DNA of 16,065 nucleotides. Source: CBFGTA01 sp965651595 (GTDB taxonomy: Bacteria; Actinomycetota; Actinomycetes; S36-B12; UBA10799). This document shows, piece after piece, positions 1 to 7,423 of the stretch (position 1 is its first letter; each line of letters opens with the position of its first letter). Made by a program: the position numbers and the translations under genes. The notes below the pieces were generated by a model that saw only the letters and a program-made list of their open reading frames with translations, did not search any database and was not told the origin of the DNA. The stretch lies in NCBI GenBank assembly GCA_965651595.1, contig CBFGTA010000052.1, positions 1 to 16,065 of the forward strand. Direction: 5' to 3'.

Positions 1-233
1 GTACGGAGCAGGGAGACGCCACTCGCTCTCGCGGTTGGACGATCTTCTTCGGTGTCCTGGGAATCGTGGCTGGCATTGTCGTTCTAGTGTGGCCAATCGC
101 GTCAATCGCCACGCTGGTCCTCGTGACGGGTATTTGGCTGCTCATCATCGGCGTTGTGCAGATCATCGGCTCTTTCGTGATTCGTTCAGCAGGACGCAAG
201 GCTGAGGCCGCACTGCAGTCGCCAGCTGCATGA
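1..233 (+). CDS. HdeD-like / DUF308 membrane protein, 3' end only
   Basis: Only the C-terminal 76 codons are present, in the frame starting at base 3 and stopping at TGA 231-233; the 5' end lies outside the window. The peptide has two hydrophobic segments: one around FFGVLGIVAGIVVLVWP, and a second running from the ASIATLVLVTGIWL-type stretch through IIGVVQIIGSFVI. The order Gly-rich helix, 'VLVWPIASI', 'GIWLLIIGVVQII' is typical of the HdeD/DUF308 family of small multi-helix inner membrane proteins. In E. coli, HdeD is linked to acid resistance at high cell density, but most actinobacterial members have no tested function. The family call is fairly secure for the visible part; the role is not. 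Confidence 0.7.
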   Translation, partial: TEQGDATRSRGWTIFFGVLGIVAGIVVLVWPIASIATLVLVTGIWLLIIGVVQIIGSFVIRSAGRKAEAALQSPAA

Positions 234-305
234 TCACGACTGCGGGCCGCGCTGCTTGTGGGGGAGGGGTGGCGGACCTGCGGCTGTGGCGCAGTGACTT
301 GGGTG

Positions 306-374
306 CTAGCCAGAGTCGCCGTCAAGCAATCCGGGGTCGCCGTCAAGTAATTTTCGGCAAGTGCCTAGCCAGAG
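306..374. repeat. Nested short direct repeats (A-B-B-A) upstream of the Ala-rich gene
   Basis: CTAGCCAGAG occurs at 306-315 and again at 365-374. Between the two copies, GTCGCCGTCAAG occurs at 315-326 and 336-347, 21 bp apart, which is two helical turns. The arrangement sits 27 bp in front of the ATG at 401, in an otherwise featureless 167-bp gap. It could be a pair of operator half-sites on one face of the helix or a small local duplication. No regulator can be named from the sequence. Confidence 0.45.
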
Positions 375-400
375 AAGCGATCGTCGGGTAGGAATGACGT

Positions 401-1051
401 ATGAAGAAGTCCTTGATCCTCGTTTCTGTGGTCACTGCTGCCGCTGCTGGTGTCGCCGTCGTACGTCGACGCCGGGCCACCGCCGAACTCACCGTTGATC
501 CCGAAGTCTTGGCCGATCGTGTCTCGGCCACGGCAGCCAACGTGGCCAGCGGAATCTCAGAAGTGGCCGAAGGAACGGCACGGGCCGTGTCCGAGCTGGC
601 AGACAAAGCCAGCGAAGCCGCCGCCACAGTGGGTTCGGTAGCCGATGAAGCGGCCCAGAAGGCGTCCGAGGCTGTGGATCGATCCGCCCATGTCGCAGCT
701 GACGTGGCTGCCGATGTCGCGAGTCAGGTAGAGAAGACAGCAGCAACTGCCAGCGAGGCCGCTGACTCCGCAGCCCTGCACGCATCTGAAAAGGCCTACG
801 AAGCAGCCGAGGTTATCGAAGCAGAGTTGCCGGCAGTCGATGCTTCCGCGGTCACCGAAGCAGGCGCGACCGACGGGCCGACCGCCGTTCCTACACCGGC
901 CGACCTGCCGGTTAAGTCAGGGCCGAAGTCAGAGAACCCCGCCGCGACAACGCCGCGCAAGCGGACCCGCACGCGGACAAAGAAGTCCTCGGTGGCTGAG
1001 GCAGATGCTACTGCGGACGCTGATTCAGCGGAGGGCAAGCAGGCGTCCTGA
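401..1051 (+). CDS. Ala-rich membrane-anchored protein with helical repeats and a basic tail (hypothetical)
   Basis: I do not recognise a named family. The 216-residue product starts with MKK and one hydrophobic segment (about residues 5-21), immediately followed by RRRR, which predicts a single N-terminal membrane anchor with the rest in the cytoplasm. Residues about 34-150 are a low-complexity Ala/Ser/Glu/Asp/Val stretch with recurring A-S-E-A-A and V-A-D-E-A units, likely long amphipathic helix resembling LEA-like or YtxH-like stress proteins. A Pro-containing linker leads to a Lys/Arg/Thr tract (RKRTRTRTK, about 186-194), then an acidic Ala-rich end. The basic tract recalls histone-H1-like tails, so nucleic-acid or envelope-polymer contact is possible. 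TAGGA at 390-394 supports the ATG. Composition alone makes similarity searches unreliable. Confidence 0.7.
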   Translation: MKKSLILVSVVTAAAAGVAVVRRRRATAELTVDPEVLADRVSATAANVASGISEVAEGTARAVSELADKASEAAATVGSVADEAAQKASEAVDRSAHVAADVAADVASQVEKTAATASEAADSAALHASEKAYEAAEVIEAELPAVDASAVTEAGATDGPTAVPTPADLPVKSGPKSENPAATTPRKRTRTRTKKSSVAEADATADADSAEGKQAS

Positions 1052-1052
1052 A

Positions 1053-1070
1053 CTAGCCGGAGACGGATCG
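1053..1070. repeat. Downstream near-copy of the upstream CTAGCC repeat
   Basis: CTAGCCGGAGACGGATCG lies right after the stop codon of the Ala-rich gene. It closely matches CTAGCCAGAGAAGCGATCG at 365-383, just before that gene, with one base gained and two substitutions. The gene is therefore flanked by similar sequence on both sides. This may be chance, a relic of duplication, or a trace of insertion. Confidence 0.3.
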
Positions 1071-1179
1071 GGCCCTCGGGTGGTGCGCACCTCCTCGAGA
1101 CACAAGTTGCCCGGTGACCGGCCGCCAGGCCCAGACGCTAGGGTGACTCCATTAGTCGCTGACTGTGCTAGGAGGCCCA

Positions 1180-2985
1180 GTGGGTTCACTTCTGTTCAAT
1201 CCCCGTTCGTACGCACCTGAGCTCGTTGACGCTGAGTCGGCGAAACTGCTCAAATCTGTGGTTGAGTTCTTTGAGTCCAAGGGGCAAGCCCGACTCAAGG
1301 ACGAGTACCACGCGTGCAACTGGTACGCCGACTTCATCGAGTTCAATCGCGAATCCGGAATGTTCGCCTCCGTTGCGACCCCAGCGAGTTCGGCCCAACT
1401 CGTCGCGGCCGATGTCGCCCGCGGCGACGGGCGGTGGGATACGGCCCGCATCAATGAACTCAACGAGATTCTGGGCTTCTATTCCCTGGACCACTGGTAC
1501 GCGTGGCAGGTCACGGTGCTGGGACTCGGGCCGGTGTTCAGCTCCGCGAATGAGGCTGCTCGGGCACTCGTGGCCACGCAATTAGCCGAAGGCCACATCT
1601 TCGGTTTCGGCTTGTCGGAACAGCACCACGGCGCCGATATCTACTCCACCGACATGATCGTCAGTCGCGCTGAAGACGGCACCTGGCGCGCCAACGGACC
1701 GAAGTACTACATCGGAAACGGAAATCTGGCTGGGCGGCTCGCAGTGTTCGGCCGGTTCGCTGATGATGATCCTGACCTGCCTGGTGAGTATGTGTTCTTT
1801 CTGGTTGACCCTCGCCACTCGAAATACCGGCTTGAGAAGAACGTGGTTCACGGATCGATGTATGTTGCTGCTTTCTCACTTGCGGACTACCCCGTCGGGC
1901 ATGACGACATCCTCCACACTGGCAAAGCTGCCTGGGATGCGGCGCTCGCGAGCGTGAACATCGGCAAAGTGAACTTGGGGTGGGCGAGCATCGGCATTTG
2001 TGAGCACTCGTTCTACGAGGCGATCCACCACGCTCACAACCGCATCCTGTACGGCAACCGCGTCACGGACTTCACCCATGTGCGCCGTCTGTTCGCCGAC
2101 GCTTATTCACGCCTGCTCGCCATGAAGCTCTACGCTGCCCGGTCCGCCGACTACTTCCGCTGCGCGGGCCCCGACGATCGGCGCTACCTACTGTTCAACC
2201 CGATCACCAAGCTGAAGGTGACTTCGGAGGGTGAACGCGTCATCGACCACCTGTGGGACGTTATCGCTGCTCGCGGGTTTGAGAAGGACATGTATTTCGA
2301 GCAGGCAGTCAGTCACATCCGCGCCCTGCCCAAACTCGAAGGTACCGTCCACGTCAATCTGGCGCTAGTCCTCAAGTTCTTGCCCCAGTATCTAGCTGCT
2401 GCCAACGGGCACCCGGGTGACTATGAACCGATTCCTGTCAGGCAGGACATGGCAGATGACGCCTACCTGTTTGAACAAGGCCGCGCGTCGGGGCTCGGAT
2501 CCATCCAGTTCCACAACCCCATGCCCGCTTTCGAGCGCTTCGCCCATCTGCCCAATGTGAATATCTTCATGGGGCAAGCCCAACGGTTCGGTCAACTCGT
2601 GGCCACCCAGCCCCCCAACGAAGAGCAAATTAAGGATCTGGACTTCCTGCTCAACATCGGGCAACTGTTCACACAGGTCGTCTACGCGCAACTCGTGTGC
2701 GAGGCTGCGGCGGCAGCAATCGACGGGCAGCCAGGGGGAACCCGGGCTTCCAGCGTCTCAGACTTCACTGATTTGACCGAGAACCACGTCGATCGAATCT
2801 TCCGAACTTTCGTCCACGACATCAACGAGTTTGCCTTGGCTCTACATGACAGTGCAGCCGCCAACGACGACCAGCGGGCAGCAGCGCTCGGACTGATAGA
2901 GAAGGCGGCAACGAGCAGCGAACAAGACGAATGGTTCCATGCCGAGATCGTCGCCTACGACGGGGCCTGCGAGCTCACCCCCTGA
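1180..2985 (+). CDS. Acyl-CoA dehydrogenase family protein, long form
   Basis: Flavoprotein of the acyl-CoA dehydrogenase/oxidase superfamily, which oxidises the alpha-beta bond of an acyl-CoA using FAD. I chose GTG 1180 because AGGAGG lies at 1170-1175, four bases upstream; an in-frame GTG at 1165 has no such site. The 601-residue product has an N-terminal helical part. The FAD/substrate motif LSEQHHGADI falls at about 145-154, followed by a beta domain ('GPKYYIGNG'). The C-terminal helical domain carries 'KLEGTVHVN', where Glu387 sits where the catalytic base of medium-chain enzymes lies (YEGT). About 215 residues follow this Glu, so the protein is longer than the usual 380-400 residues and closer to VLCAD/acyl-CoA oxidase-like architecture. 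Chain-length preference and electron acceptor cannot be read. The ClC gene follows 22 bp later, probably in the same transcript. Confidence 0.88.
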   Translation: MGSLLFNPRSYAPELVDAESAKLLKSVVEFFESKGQARLKDEYHACNWYADFIEFNRESGMFASVATPASSAQLVAADVARGDGRWDTARINELNEILGFYSLDHWYAWQVTVLGLGPVFSSANEAARALVATQLAEGHIFGFGLSEQHHGADIYSTDMIVSRAEDGTWRANGPKYYIGNGNLAGRLAVFGRFADDDPDLPGEYVFFLVDPRHSKYRLEKNVVHGSMYVAAFSLADYPVGHDDILHTGKAAWDAALASVNIGKVNLGWASIGICEHSFYEAIHHAHNRILYGNRVTDFTHVRRLFADAYSRLLAMKLYAARSADYFRCAGPDDRRYLLFNPITKLKVTSEGERVIDHLWDVIAARGFEKDMYFEQAVSHIRALPKLEGTVHVNLALVLKFLPQYLAAANGHPGDYEPIPVRQDMADDAYLFEQGRASGLGSIQFHNPMPAFERFAHLPNVNIFMGQAQRFGQLVATQPPNEEQIKDLDFLLNIGQLFTQVVYAQLVCEAAAAAIDGQPGGTRASSVSDFTDLTENHVDRIFRTFVHDINEFALALHDSAAANDDQRAAALGLIEKAATSSEQDEWFHAEIVAYDGACELTP

Positions 2986-3007
2986 GTAGTCGGCTTCACG
3001 TCTCGCC

Positions 3008-4300
3008 ATGACGGTCCGTTGGTCGGTTCCGGGCTCCGCAACTCCCATCGGCCCGACCTACTGGGTGCTGGTACCTGCGGTGGTGGGAGCCGTCACCGGG
3101 TTGTGCGTCGGGGTGGTCGTCACCCTGATCGAAACCTGGCTACTCGAGGACGTGGTCCTGGGACTGCCGGGCCTGTGGTTCGCTGTGCCCGCTGTGGCCG
3201 TGTTCGTCCTCACGCGACTGGCCTTGCTGCGGGTAGCTGGAACTACCAGCCCCGGCACAGCCGAGTTGTACCCGATCTACTACCACGACTCACGAGCTAG
3301 GTACCCCTTGCGGCAAGTGCCCGGCCGGCTGCTGTCTGGCGCTGCCACGGTCGGAATCGGCGGTTCGCAGGGACTCGAGTCGCAATCGGTAATGATCGGG
3401 GACACCTGGGGAGTGATCCTCCGGCGGCTGAGTCGTCGCCGACTGGCGTATCTGGGTACGCCCGACGGGCGTCGCTACCTGTTTACCTGCGGCGCCGCCG
3501 CTGGCATTGCCACCGTCTTTTCGTCACCCATCTTGGGCGCTCTCTATGGCGTGGAGATGCCCTTTCGGAACCGCCTCGACTGGCGGCGACTCGTGCCAGC
3601 GGCCGTCGCTGCCACGGCATCTTTCCTCACAGCGGCACTGACTCGTACCGCCCGCGACTTCGTCCACTATGTCGACCACGATGTCCAGATCCGCGAGATC
3701 GTCGGTGTCTTGATTGTGGCAGTGGCTTGCGGTTTCGGGGCTCGGCTGTTCGCCCGGGCCAGTCATGCGGTTCGGCCGTGGCAGTCGGGCCGCTGGCCGT
3801 GGGTAAGGGCAGTGGTCGCCGGGGTGGCCCTGAGTCTCCTGGCAATGCTGGCCTGGAGTGTGACCGGAGCGGCCATCACGGCTGGTCCCGGATATGTGGC
3901 GGCTGACTGGGCAGTCTCTCCGACCGGAGACACGTCGGCTGGCGTGTGGATCTTGTGCGCGGCCTTGCTCCTGCGGGTGGCGAGTGTGTTGCTGTGCGTC
4001 GCTGCCGGTGGAGGAGGTGGTGTCTTCACATCCATGGCCACGAATGGGCTGCTCATAGGTGTGACAGTCGCTGTCGTCCTAGACATCGACAACGTGACGC
4101 TCTTGGCGGTGGCCGGAGCATGCGCCTTTTTGGGTGCCGGCTACCGCATTCCCCTAGCGACTGCTGGCCTTGCCATCGGGATCATCGGTTTCGTGCCACC
4201 GGCGGCCTTGGCCGTTGCGGCGGTGATCTTGGCGATCGTATGCATGGGCCCGCGTGCATCGGCATCTGCTGGGCAACGCACGGGGTTCGAAGCCGACTAG
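3008..4300 (+). CDS. ClC-family chloride channel / Cl-/H+ antiporter
   Basis: Integral membrane protein of 430 residues with about ten or more hydrophobic segments, close to the usual bacterial ClC length. Landmarks appear in family order. 'GIGGSQGLESQSVMIG' (about 116-131) corresponds to the GREGPxVxxG gate, with Glu124 as the likely gating glutamate. 'AAGIATVFSSPILGALYGVEM' (164-184) matches the AAxFxAPxxGxxFxxE segment. 'GGGGGVFTSMATNGLLIG' (334-351) matches GGxxGGxFxPxxxxGxxxG, and 'FLGAGYRIPLATAG' (374-387) is the tyrosine-bearing helix region with Tyr379. The Arg and Pro normally flanking the gating Glu are missing (G-L-E-S-Q), and the GSGIP anion motif near 79-83 is degenerate (TTSPG). 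No Shine-Dalgarno is obvious before ATG 3008, so translation may couple to the dehydrogenase. Antiporter versus channel mode is uncertain. Confidence 0.85.
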   Translation: MTVRWSVPGSATPIGPTYWVLVPAVVGAVTGLCVGVVVTLIETWLLEDVVLGLPGLWFAVPAVAVFVLTRLALLRVAGTTSPGTAELYPIYYHDSRARYPLRQVPGRLLSGAATVGIGGSQGLESQSVMIGDTWGVILRRLSRRRLAYLGTPDGRRYLFTCGAAAGIATVFSSPILGALYGVEMPFRNRLDWRRLVPAAVAATASFLTAALTRTARDFVHYVDHDVQIREIVGVLIVAVACGFGARLFARASHAVRPWQSGRWPWVRAVVAGVALSLLAMLAWSVTGAAITAGPGYVAADWAVSPTGDTSAGVWILCAALLLRVASVLLCVAAGGGGGVFTSMATNGLLIGVTVAVVLDIDNVTLLAVAGACAFLGAGYRIPLATAGLAIGIIGFVPPAALAVAAVILAIVCMGPRASASAGQRTGFEAD

Positions 4301-4432
4301 TGCACCTCGCGCTTTGGGTCGGTTCGAGTAGTTGGCCACAACAGATTGGCATAGGAACCCAAACAGGCCCGCTGGATGGGCATCGGCACGTCGCGCGCAG
4401 CACAATCAGAGGAGACAGAAACAAGATCGCGC

Positions 4433-4450
4433 TTGGGCGCTCGCGCCCGG
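4433..4450 (+). other. Small hairpin in the leader of the decarboxylase gene
   Basis: GGGCG (4435-4439) pairs with CGCCC (4444-4448) around a CTCG tetraloop. Two further T-G pairs extend the stem to 4433-4450. It ends five bases before the GGGAGG ribosome binding site at 4455-4460. It could influence initiation or simply be stable GC-rich leader sequence. Confidence 0.3.
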
Positions 4451-4469
4451 AAACGGGAGGACTCACGTC

Positions 4470-7208
4470 GTGAAAGGATCTTCGCGCCTCTATCGGGGGA
4501 GGGCGACGCGGCAACTGTCCCTGCAACTCACCTCCGGTAGCCCCGTGCGCTTGCGTTTGGACCTGTGGAACCGCGTGTGCTCTAACATCGTGACCCTGTT
4601 GGACACACCCGATGACACGAACGCGCATAGCGAGTTGACGATCGACCTGTCGGTTCTTCAGCAGCTGGAACGGTTCTTCGCGTATCCGGGTTTGCCTTAT
4701 GTTCGGCACGTGGTCCGCGGAGTTCGTAACGGTGATTACGGACCACTGCATCGCGAAGTCGAGTTCGTTACCGAACGTCTATCTCAGCTAGGCGAGGCAG
4801 CTACCCTGCTCCACGAATCTCCGACCGAGCCGGAGAAGAAGGATCCGCGGGCCCGGGCGTTCTCGCGACTCCACATGGGTAAGCACCCACGGCATTTCAT
4901 TGTCCTCGGTGTGGCGCCCCTCGCCGAGGATCGCGTGAACATGCTGCGAGACGAACTCAAACGACTCCAGCACGGTGACGAAGACCTCTGGTACGACATC
5001 GTTATCGTGCCCTCAGTCACCGACGCTGTGTGCGCAGTCGCACTCAATCCGGCCATCCAACTCGTCATCATGACTCCAGAGATCGAGATCGGAGACCGGG
5101 AACCGTTGCCGGATGTGGCTCCCGTGCTTGATTCCATCAACCAAATCGCGGTGAGTCACAACGGTCGACCGGTCGCGTTGGCGGCCGAACTCATCCGCGA
5201 GTTGAGACCCCGAGTTGAGAGATTCTTGGTCACGGACGAGAGTCTGCCGCAGCTTTCCGACGGTCATCTATTCGATCGGACCGTCTATCGCCTCGATAAT
5301 CCGCACGAAATTCACATGAGCGTCCTGGACAGCGTTCGTCGCCGAGTTGAGACACCGTTCTTCGACGCACTCAAGCGTTACTCGGAACGACCAATCGGCA
5401 ATTTTCACGCCCTGCCTATCGCTCGGGGCAACTCGGTCTTCACATCGCGGTGGATCGACGACATGGCCGAGTTCTACGGCATCAACATCTTTCTCGCTGA
5501 GACGTCGTCGACGTCGGGCGGTCTCGATTCCCTACTCGATCCGCACGGCCCCATCCGCGACGCCTGCCACCTGGCGGCCCGCTGTTTCGGAGCCGACCGC
5601 ACATTCTTTGCCACCAACGGAACGAGTACGTCTAACAAGATTGTGGGCCAGGCGCTGGCGCGACCCGGAGATATCGTCCTGGTGGATCGTAACTGCCACA
5701 AGTCGCACCACTACGCCTTCACCTTGACCGGCGCTCACCCGGTGTACTTGGACGCCTACCAAATACCCGAGGAAGTCATCTACGGCGCAGTTCCCTTGAC
5801 TACGCTCAAACGGGCACTACTCACCCTCAAGGCCGAGGGGCGTCTCGACCGAGTCAAGTTGATCATTCTGACCAACTGCACTTTTGACGGAATCGTGTAC
5901 CACCCGCTATACGTGATGCGCGAACTTCTCGCCATCAAACCGGACCTGTGTTTCTTGTGGGACGAAGCGTGGTACGCCTTCGCCACGTTCGGGTCGGCGG
6001 CTCGTCATCGGACAGCAATGTACGCCGCCGAGAGACTCGAGACCCTGTTCCGGTCCAACGGGTATCGTCAGAGGTTCGAAGAGTGGAAAGAGAGCGTCGC
6101 GAATATCCCCGATGATGACATCGAACAATGGGTGAACACCCGCATGTTGCCCGATCCTGACGCCGCCCAGGTGCGCGTCTACGCGACCCAATCAACCCAC
6201 AAGTCGCTGTCAGCTCTCCGGCAGGGCTCGATGATTCATATCCGAGACGAGGAATATGAACGCCAAGTATCCGAGGCATTCCATGAGGCGTTCAACGCCC
6301 ACACCAGCACGTCACCCAACTACCAAATCCTGGCATCTTTGGATCTGGCCCGGCGCCAGGCCGATCTCGAAGGTTTCGGAATGGTCAAGGAGGCCTACAA
6401 CTTGGCCTTCGAAATGCGCAATCGTATTGCCGAAGATCCACAACTGTCGCGGTGGTTCTCCGTACTCGAACCGCGGGACTTGATTCCTGCCGTTCATCGC
6501 CAGTCCGCGATTGAAACGTATTCCACGAGTTCCTCGGCCACGCAATACTCGACCGCTTGGGAGCACGACGAGTTCGTTCTGGACCCGACCCGAGTCACCT
6601 TGAAGGTCGCCAAGACCGGCTGGAACGGTGACGAATTCCGGACCGACATCCTCATGGACAAGTACGGAGTCCAAGTCAACAAGACATCGATCAACTCCGT
6701 GTTGCTGATCTTCACGATTGGTGTCCAGTACGGGGGCCTGGCGTACTTGATCTCGGCGCTCAAGGAGATGGCCGACGATTTGGACCGCCGGCAGGAACGG
6801 CAGACGCCCGCTGAACAGCGCCGACACGATCGCCGGGTGGCAAAGCTCACGGCCCAACTGCCCCCGTTGCCGGACTTCAGCGAATTTCACAGAGTCTTCC
6901 GGCCAAGTCCGGCGACGCCAGAAGGCGACATCCGTACGGCCTTCTTTCAAGGCTTGGTCCCGGAGAATGTCGAGTACGTGACCCTGGAAGAGGCGTCTGA
7001 ACTGCTCGCCACCGACCGCGAACTCGTGGCGACGAACATGATTGTTCCGTACCCGCCGGGATTTCCGGTGCTGGTGCCCGGGCAGGTCGTCAGTACTGGA
7101 GTGATCGAGTTCATGCAGAAGCTTGACGTCAAGGAGATTCACGGATACGACCCGGACATCGGGCTCGCCGTCTTCACTGAAGCAGCCCTCGACTCCATGG
7201 CACGCTGA
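4470..7208 (+). CDS. adi: Orn/Lys/Arg decarboxylase, PLP fold type I, Rv2531c-like
   Basis: Predicted cytoplasmic basic amino acid decarboxylase, converting arginine, lysine or ornithine to the matching amine plus CO2 and consuming a proton. I start it at GTG 4470 because GGGAGG (4455-4460) lies nine bases upstream; an open frame to TTG 4332 has poorer support. The 912-residue product has a unique N-terminal region (1 to about 135), then a response-regulator-like wing domain (about 140-235). The large PLP domain starts near 290 with 'FFATNGTSTSNKIV', His410 in 'DRNCHKSHHY' (ring stacking), Asp498 in 'LWDEAWYAF' (pyridine nitrogen), and Lys578 in 'QSTHKSLSALRQG' (Schiff base). The C-terminal domain contains 'VPYPPGFPVLVPG'. 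Size and layout match mycobacterial Rv2531c (annotated adi). Which amino acid is used cannot be read from the sequence. The ClC gene 169 bp upstream fits a role in acid stress. Confidence 0.9.
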   Translation: MKGSSRLYRGRATRQLSLQLTSGSPVRLRLDLWNRVCSNIVTLLDTPDDTNAHSELTIDLSVLQQLERFFAYPGLPYVRHVVRGVRNGDYGPLHREVEFVTERLSQLGEAATLLHESPTEPEKKDPRARAFSRLHMGKHPRHFIVLGVAPLAEDRVNMLRDELKRLQHGDEDLWYDIVIVPSVTDAVCAVALNPAIQLVIMTPEIEIGDREPLPDVAPVLDSINQIAVSHNGRPVALAAELIRELRPRVERFLVTDESLPQLSDGHLFDRTVYRLDNPHEIHMSVLDSVRRRVETPFFDALKRYSERPIGNFHALPIARGNSVFTSRWIDDMAEFYGINIFLAETSSTSGGLDSLLDPHGPIRDACHLAARCFGADRTFFATNGTSTSNKIVGQALARPGDIVLVDRNCHKSHHYAFTLTGAHPVYLDAYQIPEEVIYGAVPLTTLKRALLTLKAEGRLDRVKLIILTNCTFDGIVYHPLYVMRELLAIKPDLCFLWDEAWYAFATFGSAARHRTAMYAAERLETLFRSNGYRQRFEEWKESVANIPDDDIEQWVNTRMLPDPDAAQVRVYATQSTHKSLSALRQGSMIHIRDEEYERQVSEAFHEAFNAHTSTSPNYQILASLDLARRQADLEGFGMVKEAYNLAFEMRNRIAEDPQLSRWFSVLEPRDLIPAVHRQSAIETYSTSSSATQYSTAWEHDEFVLDPTRVTLKVAKTGWNGDEFRTDILMDKYGVQVNKTSINSVLLIFTIGVQYGGLAYLISALKEMADDLDRRQERQTPAEQRRHDRRVAKLTAQLPPLPDFSEFHRVFRPSPATPEGDIRTAFFQGLVPENVEYVTLEEASELLATDRELVATNMIVPYPPGFPVLVPGQVVSTGVIEFMQKLDVKEIHGYDPDIGLAVFTEAALDSMAR

Positions 7209-7423
7209 CCCGTTCCTGCCTGGGCGGCCGCGAACGCCCGAACTGGAGTATTCATGGTTTCGGCCTGAGAACTCGCTCATATATTCCGGCCCCCGGGTGA
7301 TGAGTGCGCTGAAAACGGACCCTTGCACGACTTTGCTGAAGAATCCTGTTCACAATGGAGGAGGCAACGGTCAGGTGGGACGAGAACCGACTGAATTTCT
7401 GCAACCGGCCGTCGACAAACAGG

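Noticed and set aside
1107..1144. TTGCCC and TAGGGT as a promoter for the acyl-CoA dehydrogenase gene
   Set aside because: The 26-bp spacing is too long for a normal -35/-10 pair.
3946..4473. Long + strand ORF overlapping the end of the ClC gene
   Set aside because: It is the alternative frame of the ClC gene, rich in Arg, His, Cys and Trp, with no recognisable motif.
7222..7239. GGGCG/CGCCC hairpin after the decarboxylase gene as a terminator
   Set aside because: Only five pairs with an eight-base loop and no T run; such stems are common by chance in GC-rich DNA.
6312..7328. 338-codon minus-strand ORF opposite the decarboxylase gene
   Set aside because: It mirrors the decarboxylase, which has all expected motifs; the opposite reading shows no domain and is a typical antisense artefact of GC-rich genes.
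7355..7423. Start of the GH18 gene at ATG 7355
   Set aside because: It would put 23 polar residues in front of a signal peptide, and GGAGGAGG lies after this ATG rather than before it.
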